Part shown: piece by piece, positions 8,318 to 17,000 of the stretch
How the letters are laid out: the number at the start of each line of letters is the position of its first letter
Position numbering within the stretch: the first letter of the stretch is position 1
NCBI RefSeq assembly: GCF_040270295.1
Contig: NZ_JBELOE010000280.1
Source of the DNA: Catenovulum sediminis
GTDB lineage: Bacteria; Pseudomonadota; Gammaproteobacteria; Enterobacterales; Alteromonadaceae
Strand: one strand, 5' to 3'
DNA: 64,000 nt
Notes under the pieces: generated by a model
The model's database searches: none
Seen by the model: the letters and a program-made list of their open reading frames with translations, nothing else
What the model was told of the DNA's origin: nothing
Made by a program: the position numbers and the translations under genes

Positions 8318-10228
8318 TTAGTTAGCGTCATTTTTCAGACTTTCAAGCGCTTCCCATTGTTCAAATGCATTTTCTAGTTGATTTTCAAATTCAGCTAAAG
8401 ATTTCAATTTTTTATCAACAGCTTCTTGAGCTGAAGTAAAAAATTCTGGTTGATTCATCTCTTCTTGCAGAGCATTTATTTTTGCTTCGAGCTCTTCAAT
8501 AGTTTTCGGCAACGATTCTAGCAAACGTTTTTGCTTGTAAGACAGCTTTGTTTTGTTATTTTGCGCTTTTTCGACCGTTTTATTTACACTTGGTTCACTG
8601 TCTATACTTTTTTGTGAGCTTTTTGCCGATTCTAACTTGGCATTTCTTTCTTGCAATGTCGGTATAATTGAATCGTAACCACCAACAAACTCTTCTATAT
8701 ACCCATTCCCGTGAAAAAAGAAACTCGAAGTTACAGTGTTATCAACAAATTCTCTATCATGTGAGACCAGTAACAATGTACCTTGGTATTGATCTAAAAG
8801 CTCTTCAAGAAGTTCTAAAGTTTCAACGTCCAAATCATTGGTCGGTTCATCCAGTATTAATAAGTTCGCAGGTTGCAAAAATAACTTGGCTAATAACAGC
8901 CTGTTTTTTTCTCCACCCGATAAGGATTTAACCGGCGAACGGGCTCTTTGCGGTGAAAATAGAAAATCTTGCAAATAGCCTAATGCATGGCGGCTTTTAC
9001 CATTAAAGATAACGTCTTGTTTGCCATCAGCAACATTATCCATGACTGATTTTTCTTCATCTAGTTGTGCTCGGTACTGATCAAAATAAACGACATCTAA
9101 ATTAGTGCCTAATTTGACCGTACCTGAATGGGGTTCAATTTGTCCCATAATTAACTTAATAAAAGTTGATTTACCACAACCGTTTGGCCCAATTAAACCA
9201 ATTTTGTCACCACGCATAATAAGCGCATTAAAATCTTCGACAATTTTTAAATTTTCAAATGAATATGTTAAATTTGTAATTTCAGCGACCATCTTGCCGG
9301 ATTTGCGCTCTTCCTCTAATTTTATATTAGCGGTTCCCTGCACGTTACGACGTTGGGCACGTTCGTTACGCATCTGTTGCAAATGCCTGACCCGACCTTC
9401 ATTACGCGTTCTTCGCGCTTTAATACCTTGCCTAATCCAAACTTCTTCTTGTGCCAGTCTATCGTCAAACTTCTTATTTGTTTCTTCTTCAATTTTTAAA
9501 TATTCAGCTTTATCTATCAGGTATTGATCGTACCCCCGCTCAAAACTGATTAACTTAGCTCTGTCTAAATCAACGATTCGTTTTGCAATATTTCGCACAA
9601 ATGCCCTATCGTGACTGATAAAAACAACCGCGCCTTTATACTCTATTAAAAACTTTTCCAACCATTCAATTGACTGATAGTCTAGGTGGTTAGTGGGCTC
9701 GTCAAGCAACAGAATATCCGGTTCAACGACCAAAGCTTGTGCCAGTGCGACTTTACGTAACCAGCCACCTGACATTGCACTCAACTGAGCATCAGGCTGC
9801 AAAGATAACTTTGAAATGACCTGTTGAATTTTGGGGTCGAGTGACCAAGCATCCAGTTTTTCAATATTATTTTGAATGTCTGCCAGTTTATTTAGGTCAG
9901 CGTCTTGTTGTTGGCTAAGTCGGTAGAACTCAGCTAATGCCTTACCCGCTTCACCTAAAGCAAGTGCAACATATTCATACACGCATCCGTATGTATCCCT
10001 AGGTGGATCTTGCGGCAACCTGGATATAACCGTATTGGCTCTTAAATTAATGTCACCAGTATCGAGCTGAATATCACCACCAATCACTTTTAATAAAGTC
10101 GATTTTCCGGCGCCGTTGCGACCTAAAATACAAATTTTTTCACCACTGTTAATGTGAAAATCGGCTTTATTTAACAGTGGATGGTCACCAAAAGCCAAAG
10201 AGCCATTTGTTATACGGTATAAATTCAT
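8318..10228 (-). CDS. uup: ABC-F ATPase Uup
   Basis: 636 aa with two ABC domains. First Walker A GRNGAGKS (about residues 36-43) with signature MSGGWLRK, second Walker A GPNGCGKS with signature LSGGEKNR; LLLDEPTNHLD and LILDEPTNDLD follow. There are no membrane segments; a charged coiled-coil tail after about residue 540 (LPKTIEELEAKINALQEEMN) is the Uup-type C-terminal domain. ABC-F proteins act on ribosomes; Uup also affects transposon excision and branched DNA in E. coli. It lies 1 nt from the glutaredoxin-like gene in the rlmL-uup order of enterobacteria. Confidence 0.95.
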   Translation of the reverse strand: MNLYRITNGSLAFGDHPLLNKADFHINSGEKICILGRNGAGKSTLLKVIGGDIQLDTGDINLRANTVISRLPQDPPRDTYGCVYEYVALALGEAGKALAEFYRLSQQQDADLNKLADIQNNIEKLDAWSLDPKIQQVISKLSLQPDAQLSAMSGGWLRKVALAQALVVEPDILLLDEPTNHLDYQSIEWLEKFLIEYKGAVVFISHDRAFVRNIAKRIVDLDRAKLISFERGYDQYLIDKAEYLKIEEETNKKFDDRLAQEEVWIRQGIKARRTRNEGRVRHLQQMRNERAQRRNVQGTANIKLEEERKSGKMVAEITNLTYSFENLKIVEDFNALIMRGDKIGLIGPNGCGKSTFIKLIMGQIEPHSGTVKLGTNLDVVYFDQYRAQLDEEKSVMDNVADGKQDVIFNGKSRHALGYLQDFLFSPQRARSPVKSLSGGEKNRLLLAKLFLQPANLLILDEPTNDLDVETLELLEELLDQYQGTLLLVSHDREFVDNTVTSSFFFHGNGYIEEFVGGYDSIIPTLQERNAKLESAKSSQKSIDSEPSVNKTVEKAQNNKTKLSYKQKRLLESLPKTIEELEAKINALQEEMNQPEFFTSAQEAVDKKLKSLAEFENQLENAFEQWEALESLKNDAN

Positions 10229-10229
10229 T

Positions 10230-10463
10230 CTAATTATCTAACCACTTTATCAATTGCTGCTCGTCAAACGGCCAGCTTAAAAATTCATTGTTTGAGCTAT
10301 CGAGTATGACCGGAATAAGCGTACCAAACTGTGCAACCAGTGCCGGATCTTCAGCAATGTCTAGATGACGAACATGCTCTGCCAAACCAACATTTTGAAT
10401 CACCTTTTCAGCATAATCACACAGGTGGCAACCCTCTGTGCCATATAATAACAATTCGCTCAT
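10230..10463 (-). CDS. Glutaredoxin-like protein (DUF836 type)
   Basis: 77 aa, a minimal thioredoxin fold: MSELLLYGTEGCHLCDYAEKV with a CHLC active site at residues 12-15, cis-Pro region FGTLIPVIL, and FLSWPFDEQQLIKWL at the end. Its start codon overlaps the rlmL stop by one base (TAATG), indicating translational coupling. The family commonly sits between rlmL and uup; the partner is unknown. Confidence 0.85.
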   Translation of the reverse strand: MSELLLYGTEGCHLCDYAEKVIQNVGLAEHVRHLDIAEDPALVAQFGTLIPVILDSSNNEFLSWPFDEQQLIKWLDN

Positions 10464-12571
10464 TATTCATTCGCTTCCAATGCCCAAACCTGACGTATAT
10501 TACTGCGACGTTTAAAATCAAATGGCAGCGTTTGTTGAGATAAATCGAGCCATTTTACATTGAGTGTTCGTAATGCTTCTTCGTCTAATTTAAAACTTCT
10601 TAGATTATTGGAAAAGTATAATTGACCACCTGGGTTTAAATGTTCGAGTGCTAAAGACAGCAACTTAATGTGATCTCTTTGTACATCAAAATCTTTGTCT
10701 AACTTTTTTGAATTTGAAAAACTAGGTGGGTCAATAAATATCAAGTCAAATTTGTTTTTATTGCGCTGTAACCACTCTATGCTGTCCATCGCAACAAAAG
10801 GATGCCATGTCGGATTGATATTATTCAATTCAAAATTTCGCTTTCCCCACTCCAGATATTTTTTAGATAAATCGACTGAAGTGATCTGACTGGCGCCACC
10901 TAAAGCTGCATGTACACTTACACTACAAGTGTATGCAAATAGATTTAATACTGTTTTTCCTTTTGCATTTTGCTGCACTTTAAGGCGCATATCCCGATGA
11001 TCTAAAAATAAACCTGTATCTAAGTAATCATATAAATTTACGTAAAACTGCGCGTTAGCCTCTTGCACCACCATGTACTGTTCTGTTTGTGCCGCTTTTT
11101 TATATTGCTCTTTACCTTTTTGTCGTTTGCGCACTTTAACGGCAACCTTAGCCGGATCCATAGCCAAAACTTTTGGTGCTGTTAACAGCACGTCATTCAA
11201 TCTTGCCTGTGTTTTTTCAAAAGGTATGTCTTTAGGCGCAGCGTATTCTTGAACGACCAAGTGGTCGCCATAAATATCAACGGCGACGTTATAATTGGGT
11301 AAATCAGCGTCATATACGCGGTAACATTCGGTAGGATATTGTTTCGCCAGTTTTGAGAATTGCTTGTGGTTTTTGCGTAAGCGATTTTGGAACTCTGTTG
11401 CGATGCGTTCTCTTGGATCACCAGCTTCAACAGCTTCTTCTATTTGATAGTTTGCAATCACACAGTCTAACGCGCCATTTTTTACTTTGTATTTTTTATC
11501 CGCTTTTAATTTCAACTGGCGCATTTGTTCAAGCGCTGAAGAAATAACGGTTAAATGCCAACCTGCATGATTAATTTTAAGGCTTTGCCCAAAATCAAGA
11601 TAGAGATTAGCAATCTTAATTTCATCTTCTAAACGCTCACCATACGGCGGATTAGAAACGACATACCCTTGTTCAGCATTCAGATTTATGGCAAATTGAG
11701 TTGCATCGGCACGTTCAAAATGTATTTGTTCAATAACACCTGCATCCATGGCATTTTGTCTGGCAATCGTTAACTCTCGATTGCTAATATCATAGCCAAA
11801 CACTCTCAGCGTTTTGTCATTATCAATTAGTTGATCATATTCGTTTTTGATACTTTCAAATAATTTTGCGTTGTGTCCCAACCAGGCGTCAAATCCCCAT
11901 TCTCGTCGATACATTTGGGGGGGAATTTTTTGTGCCATTTGCACGGCTTCAATCAACAATGTGCCTGATCCACAAAAATAATCGACTAGAGGTCGTTCGC
12001 AGTGCTCTAGCCAGCCAGATCGCATAATCACAGCCGCTGCTAAATTTTCTTTTAATGGCGCTTTACCAGCTTGCAACCGATAACCGCGTTGATGCAAAGA
12101 CCCCCCACTTAAGTCGATAAAGATATGCGCATTTTTTTTGATCAAACGACCTTGGATACGAATATCTGCTGCACTCTTATCTACATTGGGTCGCCGTCCG
12201 ACTTCCTCCTGAAAGGTATCCACTATCGCATCTTTCACGACTTGACCACTAAATTGCGTGTTACGCAAAGAGTCTGTCGTACCATTAAACTCAACGCTAA
12301 TAGTTGAGCGGTCATTAAACTGCATTGGCCAATCTACAGTCTGACAAATATCATACAAATCTTGTTTGTGACGACATTCTCCACTGGCTAACTCTAATAA
12401 AACTCTATTCGCTAAACGTGACATGTAGCAAACACGATAAGCTTGCTCGATGCTACCTTCAAACCAAACAGACGATACCGAAAGTTTAATATCTGTAATA
12501 CCAAAACCTTGTAATTCGGCTTCTATTAGATTTTCTAAACCTTTTGACGTGGTGACTAAAAACTTGGCCAT
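10463..12571 (-). CDS. rlmL: 23S rRNA m2G2445/m7G2069 methyltransferase
   Basis: 702 aa fusion. It has an N-terminal THUMP domain (about 45-155), the RlmL methyltransferase with VDYFCGSGTLLIEA and catalytic NPPYGERL, and a C-terminal RlmK-like Rossmann methyltransferase with LNLFAYTCSVSVHAALGGA and IDPPSFSNSKK. The two modules methylate G2445 (N2) and G2069 (N7) in 23S rRNA. First gene of the rlmL-Grx-uup-DUF3466 run. Length matches E. coli RlmKL (702 aa). Confidence 0.96.
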   Translation of the reverse strand: MAKFLVTTSKGLENLIEAELQGFGITDIKLSVSSVWFEGSIEQAYRVCYMSRLANRVLLELASGECRHKQDLYDICQTVDWPMQFNDRSTISVEFNGTTDSLRNTQFSGQVVKDAIVDTFQEEVGRRPNVDKSAADIRIQGRLIKKNAHIFIDLSGGSLHQRGYRLQAGKAPLKENLAAAVIMRSGWLEHCERPLVDYFCGSGTLLIEAVQMAQKIPPQMYRREWGFDAWLGHNAKLFESIKNEYDQLIDNDKTLRVFGYDISNRELTIARQNAMDAGVIEQIHFERADATQFAINLNAEQGYVVSNPPYGERLEDEIKIANLYLDFGQSLKINHAGWHLTVISSALEQMRQLKLKADKKYKVKNGALDCVIANYQIEEAVEAGDPRERIATEFQNRLRKNHKQFSKLAKQYPTECYRVYDADLPNYNVAVDIYGDHLVVQEYAAPKDIPFEKTQARLNDVLLTAPKVLAMDPAKVAVKVRKRQKGKEQYKKAAQTEQYMVVQEANAQFYVNLYDYLDTGLFLDHRDMRLKVQQNAKGKTVLNLFAYTCSVSVHAALGGASQITSVDLSKKYLEWGKRNFELNNINPTWHPFVAMDSIEWLQRNKNKFDLIFIDPPSFSNSKKLDKDFDVQRDHIKLLSLALEHLNPGGQLYFSNNLRSFKLDEEALRTLNVKWLDLSQQTLPFDFKRRSNIRQVWALEANE

Positions 12572-12620
12572 TTATTACCTCATATTGTTGAGGCGGCATT
12601 ATATACGAAATATATAAATA

Positions 12621-13133
12621 TCACAGCCAAGTGCGCAGTTTCATTCCAGTTTCACTAGTAAAACCAACACTAGCGTATGTTATCTGGCCGACTTGATCGA
12701 CAACATAATAACTGGGAAATCCGGTGATTTTAAACTGAGCCCGTATTACTTCGTTGCCCAAGTAAACAGGTACATTTAAATCATGTTGTTTGACGAATGC
12801 TTCAACTTCAGTGCTGGATTGGTAACTTAGAGCGATTAATACAATATTTAACGAAGCCTGATGCTCGAGATATAGTGTATCCAAATTTTCGATACTGAGG
12901 TGACATACGTTACACCAAGGGGCAAAAAAATAGATGAGCGTTTTCTTATTGTGCTGGTACAAATCAACGGGCACTATTTGATGAGTATCTAAATTAACCA
13001 ACTCAAGAGGTTTGTTTGGTAATGCCTTTTCGCCAGACAACATATTTCTTGTCTGAAATTCGCTAAACAGCCAGACAAAGAGAATCAAGATTATTAACTC
13101 TGCGCTCCATTTTACGATTTTTTTTATAGTCAA
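12621..13133 (-). CDS. Membrane-anchored TlpA/ResA-like thioredoxin
   Basis: 170 aa. An N-terminal signal anchor (IIKKIV..LIILILFVWLFSEF) is followed by a periplasmic thioredoxin fold with active site FFAPWCNVCHLS (CNVC) and cis-Pro motif TGFPSYYVVD. It is probably a periplasmic disulfide reductase of the TlpA/ScsD type. The start is TTG at 13131-13133 with AGGA 9 nt upstream; no ATG gives the anchor. It faces the DUF2989 gene across about 40 bp. The partner or client is not evident from the neighbourhood. Confidence 0.85.
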   Translation of the reverse strand: MTIKKIVKWSAELIILILFVWLFSEFQTRNMLSGEKALPNKPLELVNLDTHQIVPVDLYQHNKKTLIYFFAPWCNVCHLSIENLDTLYLEHQASLNIVLIALSYQSSTEVEAFVKQHDLNVPVYLGNEVIRAQFKITGFPSYYVVDQVGQITYASVGFTSETGMKLRTWL

Positions 13134-13173
13134 TATAGTTTATCCTAAATAAAAAATGTTTGAGGATAGCCAG

Positions 13174-13983
13174 TTGCGAAGGCTCAAAATAAAAGACCTG
13201 CTATTTGCCACAAGTATTTCAATCGCTGTATCTGCCTGTGATTCAGGCTTAAGTTTGAATGAGGTTTGTCAGTCAACACCACAGATTTGTGAAGACCTTA
13301 ATACAGATGCTTGGTGTAAACAAGAACGTAAAGACGTGATATTAGGTCGCTATGCAGAAATGCAGAATCCTACCGATGATGTTCGTTATAAACTCATCAT
13401 GGATTTTGAGGCGTATTCTACTTGTGTCGAAAAAGCTTCATTTATCGAGCATATAAAACTTAAAGACAAACAAACAGGACGCGTTAGAGGGTTTGTAACC
13501 TCAGTTAAAGAACTTGAACGCCTTTCCAATCAGACGAAAGACAGTAATCACCCGCATTTGTTGTATTGGCATTGGTCACGTAATGGCGATGAACAAGCGA
13601 TGAGCAGATTTCTAGCGCTGCGCGATAGCGGTATTCTACAAACACCTGAGTTGCAATTTAAACTCGCGACTTACTATGTGAAGTTTAATAGAGATTTAAC
13701 TATTGATACGCTATATCACGCTTTAACCTTGTATGATGGTGAAAAACCGGTTAACCCTGAAATTTTAAAAACGCTCAGTACCTTATATCTCAAAGATGAA
13801 AAATATAAACATGCATATGTTTGGGGTAAACTTGCTAAAGAATTTGGTGTTACTGATATTGATTTAGCGCCACTTCGAGCCGTATTGAAAAATCAAAGTA
13901 TCAGCATTGCACAACTTAATGATATTGCCGATGATTACGGATCAGCAATTGAAAATGGAGAGTTTACACCACCTCGCCGGTAG
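13174..13983 (+). CDS. DUF2989 family lipoprotein
   Basis: 269 aa from the TTG at 13174, chosen because GAGGA lies 7 nt upstream and because it gives a canonical lipoprotein signal, M/L-RRLKIKDLLFATSISIAVSAC, with lipobox VSAC. An ATG at 13156 would add six residues but lacks a ribosome-binding site. The body is helical with TPR/Sel1-like stretches (VSNQTKDSNHPHLLYWHWSR, AYVWGKLAKEFGV). Matches DUF2989, known from Alteromonadales and Vibrio; function unknown. Ends in a shared terminator with sohB. Confidence 0.8.
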   Translation: MRRLKIKDLLFATSISIAVSACDSGLSLNEVCQSTPQICEDLNTDAWCKQERKDVILGRYAEMQNPTDDVRYKLIMDFEAYSTCVEKASFIEHIKLKDKQTGRVRGFVTSVKELERLSNQTKDSNHPHLLYWHWSRNGDEQAMSRFLALRDSGILQTPELQFKLATYYVKFNRDLTIDTLYHALTLYDGEKPVNPEILKTLSTLYLKDEKYKHAYVWGKLAKEFGVTDIDLAPLRAVLKNQSISIAQLNDIADDYGSAIENGEFTPPRR

Positions 13984-14062
13984 ACTAACAGCGCGACTAA
14001 TAGAGCAACTAATAGAGCGTTAGGCGAGCAATTAAGCTATGCTGACCAGCTTGGTTTCAAAA

Positions 14063-14098
14063 ACATAAAAGAGATGAGTTAAAGCATCTCTTTTATGT
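14063..14098. terminator. Terminator between the DUF2989 gene and sohB
   Basis: Perfect 14-bp stem ACATAAAAGAGATG/CATCTCTTTTATGT with an 8-nt loop between two convergent genes. The A/T runs are within the stem, so it could work in both directions. Confidence 0.65.
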
Positions 14099-14205
14099 AT
14101 TAACTGTTTGTTCAATGCTGCCTAATCATTACAATCAAGCTATTTAACGAGAATAGCAATGACGTTTTTAAGTACATTTTTAAACAACATTAAACACCAT
14201 TAATT

Positions 14206-15246
14206 CTATTTAAATTTCATCTCATTCATTTTGCCTGTTAAGCGCATAAAAACACTTTCAATGCTACTTGCAGCAGCTATTGGCAATTTATCTAAAAAAC
14301 TTTTGGCAATGGAATATTTAACCTGGTAAACCGGCATATTCGCAATCTTCTGAGTGATCAATTCATCACTTGTGATCAATTCATCAACCAAACCTAATTG
14401 TTGCGCCTGACTTCCCATCCAGTGTTCACCCGTTGCGACCTTAGCGACATCCAAATCTTGTCGATATTGGCTAATATGTTGTACAAACAAACTATGAATC
14501 TCTTCTAATTCACTCTTAAATTTCTCACGCGCTTTATCAGTATTCTCGCCAAAAATAGTTAAGGTTCGTTTAAATTCACCTGCAGTGATTTGCTCAAACT
14601 CAATATCATTCTTTTTAAGTACTTTATTGAAATTAGGTAACTGCGCGATCACCCCTATAGATCCCACGATAGCAAATGGCGCTGCAACAATTTTATCCGC
14701 GACACAAGCCATCATATATCCACCACTGGCAGCAACTTTATCAATCGCAACTGTCAATGGTATGTTTTTATCTCTAATACGTACAAGTTGAGAGGCGGCT
14801 AAACCATAACCATGAACAACGCCACCGCCACTTTCAAGACGAAGCAGAACCTCATCTTTTTCTGTGGCAACCGCTAAAATGGCTGAGACTTCTTCACGTA
14901 AATTATCAACTTCATGGGCATCAACACTGCCTTTGAAATCGATAACAAATAACTTGCTATCCGCTTGCTCATCTGTATCTTTGCTTTTCTTTTCTTTAGC
15001 CGCTTTTTTTTCCTGTTGTTTAAGGGCTTTCTGTTTACGTTTTAACGCGTCTTTATCTAACAATTGAGATTCAATGGACTCTTTTAACTCACTAAAACGT
15101 TCGGTTAAATTAGTCACTTCTAATTCACCTTTACGATTTCCTTTACCTTTTTTTGCTGCTGCAGCAGCCACAATTATTGCAATAATGGCTATCACAAATG
15201 TGATAGTTTTAGCGAAAAATAAACCGTATTCATATAAAAATTGCAT
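14206..15246 (-). CDS. sohB: Inner-membrane protease SohB (S49 family)
   Basis: 346 aa from the ATG at 15244-15246, preferred over the ATG two codons upstream because AGGG is 9 nt before it. N-terminal membrane segment (FFAKTITFVIAIIAIIVAAA), lysine-rich linker, then the S49 domain with catalytic Ser in DKVAASGGYMMA and Lys in GEFKRTLT. Strongly similar in layout to E. coli SohB (LESGGGVVHGYG, FAIVGSIGVIAQ). It is a signal-peptide-peptidase-like periplasmic-face protease. Upstream is the long DnaA-box intergenic region. Confidence 0.95.
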   Translation of the reverse strand: MQFLYEYGLFFAKTITFVIAIIAIIVAAAAAKKGKGNRKGELEVTNLTERFSELKESIESQLLDKDALKRKQKALKQQEKKAAKEKKSKDTDEQADSKLFVIDFKGSVDAHEVDNLREEVSAILAVATEKDEVLLRLESGGGVVHGYGLAASQLVRIRDKNIPLTVAIDKVAASGGYMMACVADKIVAAPFAIVGSIGVIAQLPNFNKVLKKNDIEFEQITAGEFKRTLTIFGENTDKAREKFKSELEEIHSLFVQHISQYRQDLDVAKVATGEHWMGSQAQQLGLVDELITSDELITQKIANMPVYQVKYSIAKSFLDKLPIAAASSIESVFMRLTGKMNEMKFK

Positions 15247-16041
15247 ACACATATACCCTGTAAACTAAGTTTAGTGCAGCTTATCACAACTATAAGTTTT
15301 CAGATAAGTAGTATTTTAATTCCCTTATCAAGGATATCCCCAACAAAGCAGTATAATAGGTAAGCATAGCCCTCCAAACAGGCCTAAAATCAATACTAGA
15401 CAAAAAATAATCAGAAAAATTAATCCTTTATATTCAGTCACATAAAAACAAATACAGAAACAATTAACATAGATATCCACATATTGCGTGGATAACCTAA
15501 GATAAAGTTAAACAAAAAACAAAAACGGGCCCCAAAACAGGATCGAAACAAACAACTTGAACAATAAACACACAAGGATTAAAGTTTGATCAAACAAGTC
15601 TAAAGTTTGATCAAAGAGTTATTCACAAGAGAAGCAAAACTCACGAAAATGCGTTTAAAAAGCATACAAAAGGTGATCACAACGACATCATTGAACACTT
15701 TTTAACCTGTTTTATTTTATATAAATATCAATAACTTAAAGGTTACCCACTGAGTCTTCAACAAGGTTATCTACAGCTTCTGTGGAAGACTATAAAACAA
15801 CATGTCAGCGACTAACAACTGGCTAAAAGACACCCTTGAGATGTGCGTAAAACAAACAAAAAACTATTAAATAAGCACTTTTATCCACAAAAATATTAAA
15901 ATTGAGAGTTCTATGTGAATAATAAATAGTTTCGGTTATACATAGATGCACTATTTATATTTGCTAAATTTGTGATGTAATAGCCCTCTATGCAAAAGAT
16001 TAACGGCTAACCCCAAATTTTTATAACACAGGTATTTCACT
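15247..16041. other. 795-bp gene-free region with a DnaA-box cluster
   Basis: No coding frame is seen. It holds three consensus DnaA boxes (TTATNCACA): TTATTCACA at 15619-15627, TTATCCACA at 15881-15889, and TTATTCACA on the minus strand at 15914-15922. One-mismatch boxes lie at 15473-15481, 15487-15495 (minus) and 15767-15775. The first two of these form an inverted repeat ATCCAC-N8-GTGGAT-like pair. Four GATC sites lie between 15541 and 15678. The sequence is AT-rich throughout. It could be a datA/DARS-like DnaA control locus or an origin-like element; normal oriC neighbours (mnmG, mioC, dnaA, parAB) are absent. Confidence 0.6.
15570..15615. repeat. Duplicated palindromic 15-mer (operator-like)
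   Basis: TAAAGTTTGATCAAA occurs at 15570-15584 and 15601-15615, 31 bp (about three helical turns) apart. Each contains the perfect palindrome TTTGATCAAA with a GATC site, typical of a pair of protein-binding sites. A consensus DnaA box begins 4 bp after the second copy. Confidence 0.6.
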
Positions 16042-16557
16042 TTGATTGAACAGCAGCCGAATGCACAAGCAGTTTGGACGCTTTACGCGCCAAGTAACTG
16101 TAAGGTATGGCCAATTGAAAAGCACCCAAGCGCTACAGTCGCCGCAGGCCATTATGGTAAAGGTGTCAGCTTCTTACCGAAAAATGAAGTTATTTGCAGC
16201 CCGATTGATGGAACTTTGATTTATATGTCCCCAACTTTTGATTGTTTACGCATCAAACATACCAGTGGCTTGTTGGTGCATTTCGGTTTTGCCAATGGTG
16301 TGGAAAATATGATGACAGCCGGTTTTAAAAAATTATACCCCGAGGAACAAAAGTTAGAATGTGGACAACCTATCTTTAGTTTTCACATGAATAAGACACA
16401 ATCGGCTTGTGATTCTCTTTGGTCTTTTATTTCTCTGGTTAATTTACCGGACAATTATCAATTCAAATTTTTTCAGGGCTTGGCCCAAGCCAAAATCGAC
16501 CCAATAATAGAAGTCTTCAAACCAAATTCACAACAAGAAAGTGAGGAAAGTAGATGA
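16042..16557 (+). CDS. EIIA-Glc-like (Crr-related) PTS domain protein
   Basis: 171 aa from a TTG with AGG 9 nt upstream. It aligns with PTS glucose EIIA: VICSPIDGTLI, then LLVHFGFANG holding the phosphoacceptor histidine (His80 here, E. coli His90), and GFKKLYPEEQKLECGQPIFSF. The second histidine of the family, which passes phosphate to EIIB (E. coli His75 in TNHAF), aligns with Asp67 (TFDCL). It might therefore be phosphorylated by HPr without donating to sugar, implying a regulatory role. It overlaps yffB by 4 nt. No PTS permease is nearby. Confidence 0.75.
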   Translation: MIEQQPNAQAVWTLYAPSNCKVWPIEKHPSATVAAGHYGKGVSFLPKNEVICSPIDGTLIYMSPTFDCLRIKHTSGLLVHFGFANGVENMMTAGFKKLYPEEQKLECGQPIFSFHMNKTQSACDSLWSFISLVNLPDNYQFKFFQGLAQAKIDPIIEVFKPNSQQESEESR

Positions 16558-16895
16558 TCACCTTATATGGTATTAATAACTGCGATACAGTTAAGAAAGC
16601 TAAAAAGTTTCTAGATGAAAATCAAATTGAATTTCAATTTCATGACTTTAAAAAGCAAGGACTAGATAAATCTTTAGTCGATCTCTGGTTGACTCAGATA
16701 GACTGGCAAACACTATTAAACAAACGTGGCACGACTTGGCGCAAACTAGACGATTCGATTAAAGATTCTGTTAACGAAGAAAATGTGGCCGATTTATTGG
16801 TTAACTACCCTTCGATGATTAAGCGGCCCGTAGTCAACAAAGAAGGTGAAATTAGCGTCGGTTTTAAAGCGGATGAATGGAAAATTAAATTTTAG
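16554..16895 (+). CDS. yffB: ArsC/Spx-family reductase-like protein YffB
   Basis: 113 aa, full length for the family. Starts MITLYGINNCDTVKKAKKFL with a single Cys in the N-terminal thioredoxin fold (CDTV rather than CxxC) and ends RPVVNKEGEISVGFKADEW, as in E. coli YffB, which also lies just before dapE. YffB is glutathione-dependent and does not appear to confer arsenate resistance; the physiological substrate is unknown. ATGA-type overlap with the EIIA-like gene suggests coupled translation. Confidence 0.9.
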   Translation: MITLYGINNCDTVKKAKKFLDENQIEFQFHDFKKQGLDKSLVDLWLTQIDWQTLLNKRGTTWRKLDDSIKDSVNEENVADLLVNYPSMIKRPVVNKEGEISVGFKADEWKIKF

Positions 16896-17000
16896 CGGAT
16901 TTGCTGCTAAAAAGAGAAAAGTTATCAGAGCGAAAGCAGAAAAATGCTAAACTGAACGCATAACATATTCATTTATTAAATATATTCCGCAGGGTCATTC

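Noticed and set aside
15247..16041. The chromosomal origin oriC
   Set aside because: DnaA boxes are present, but no mnmG, mioC, dnaA, dnaN or parAB genes lie nearby, and gene direction does not switch around it. Kept only as a DnaA-box cluster.
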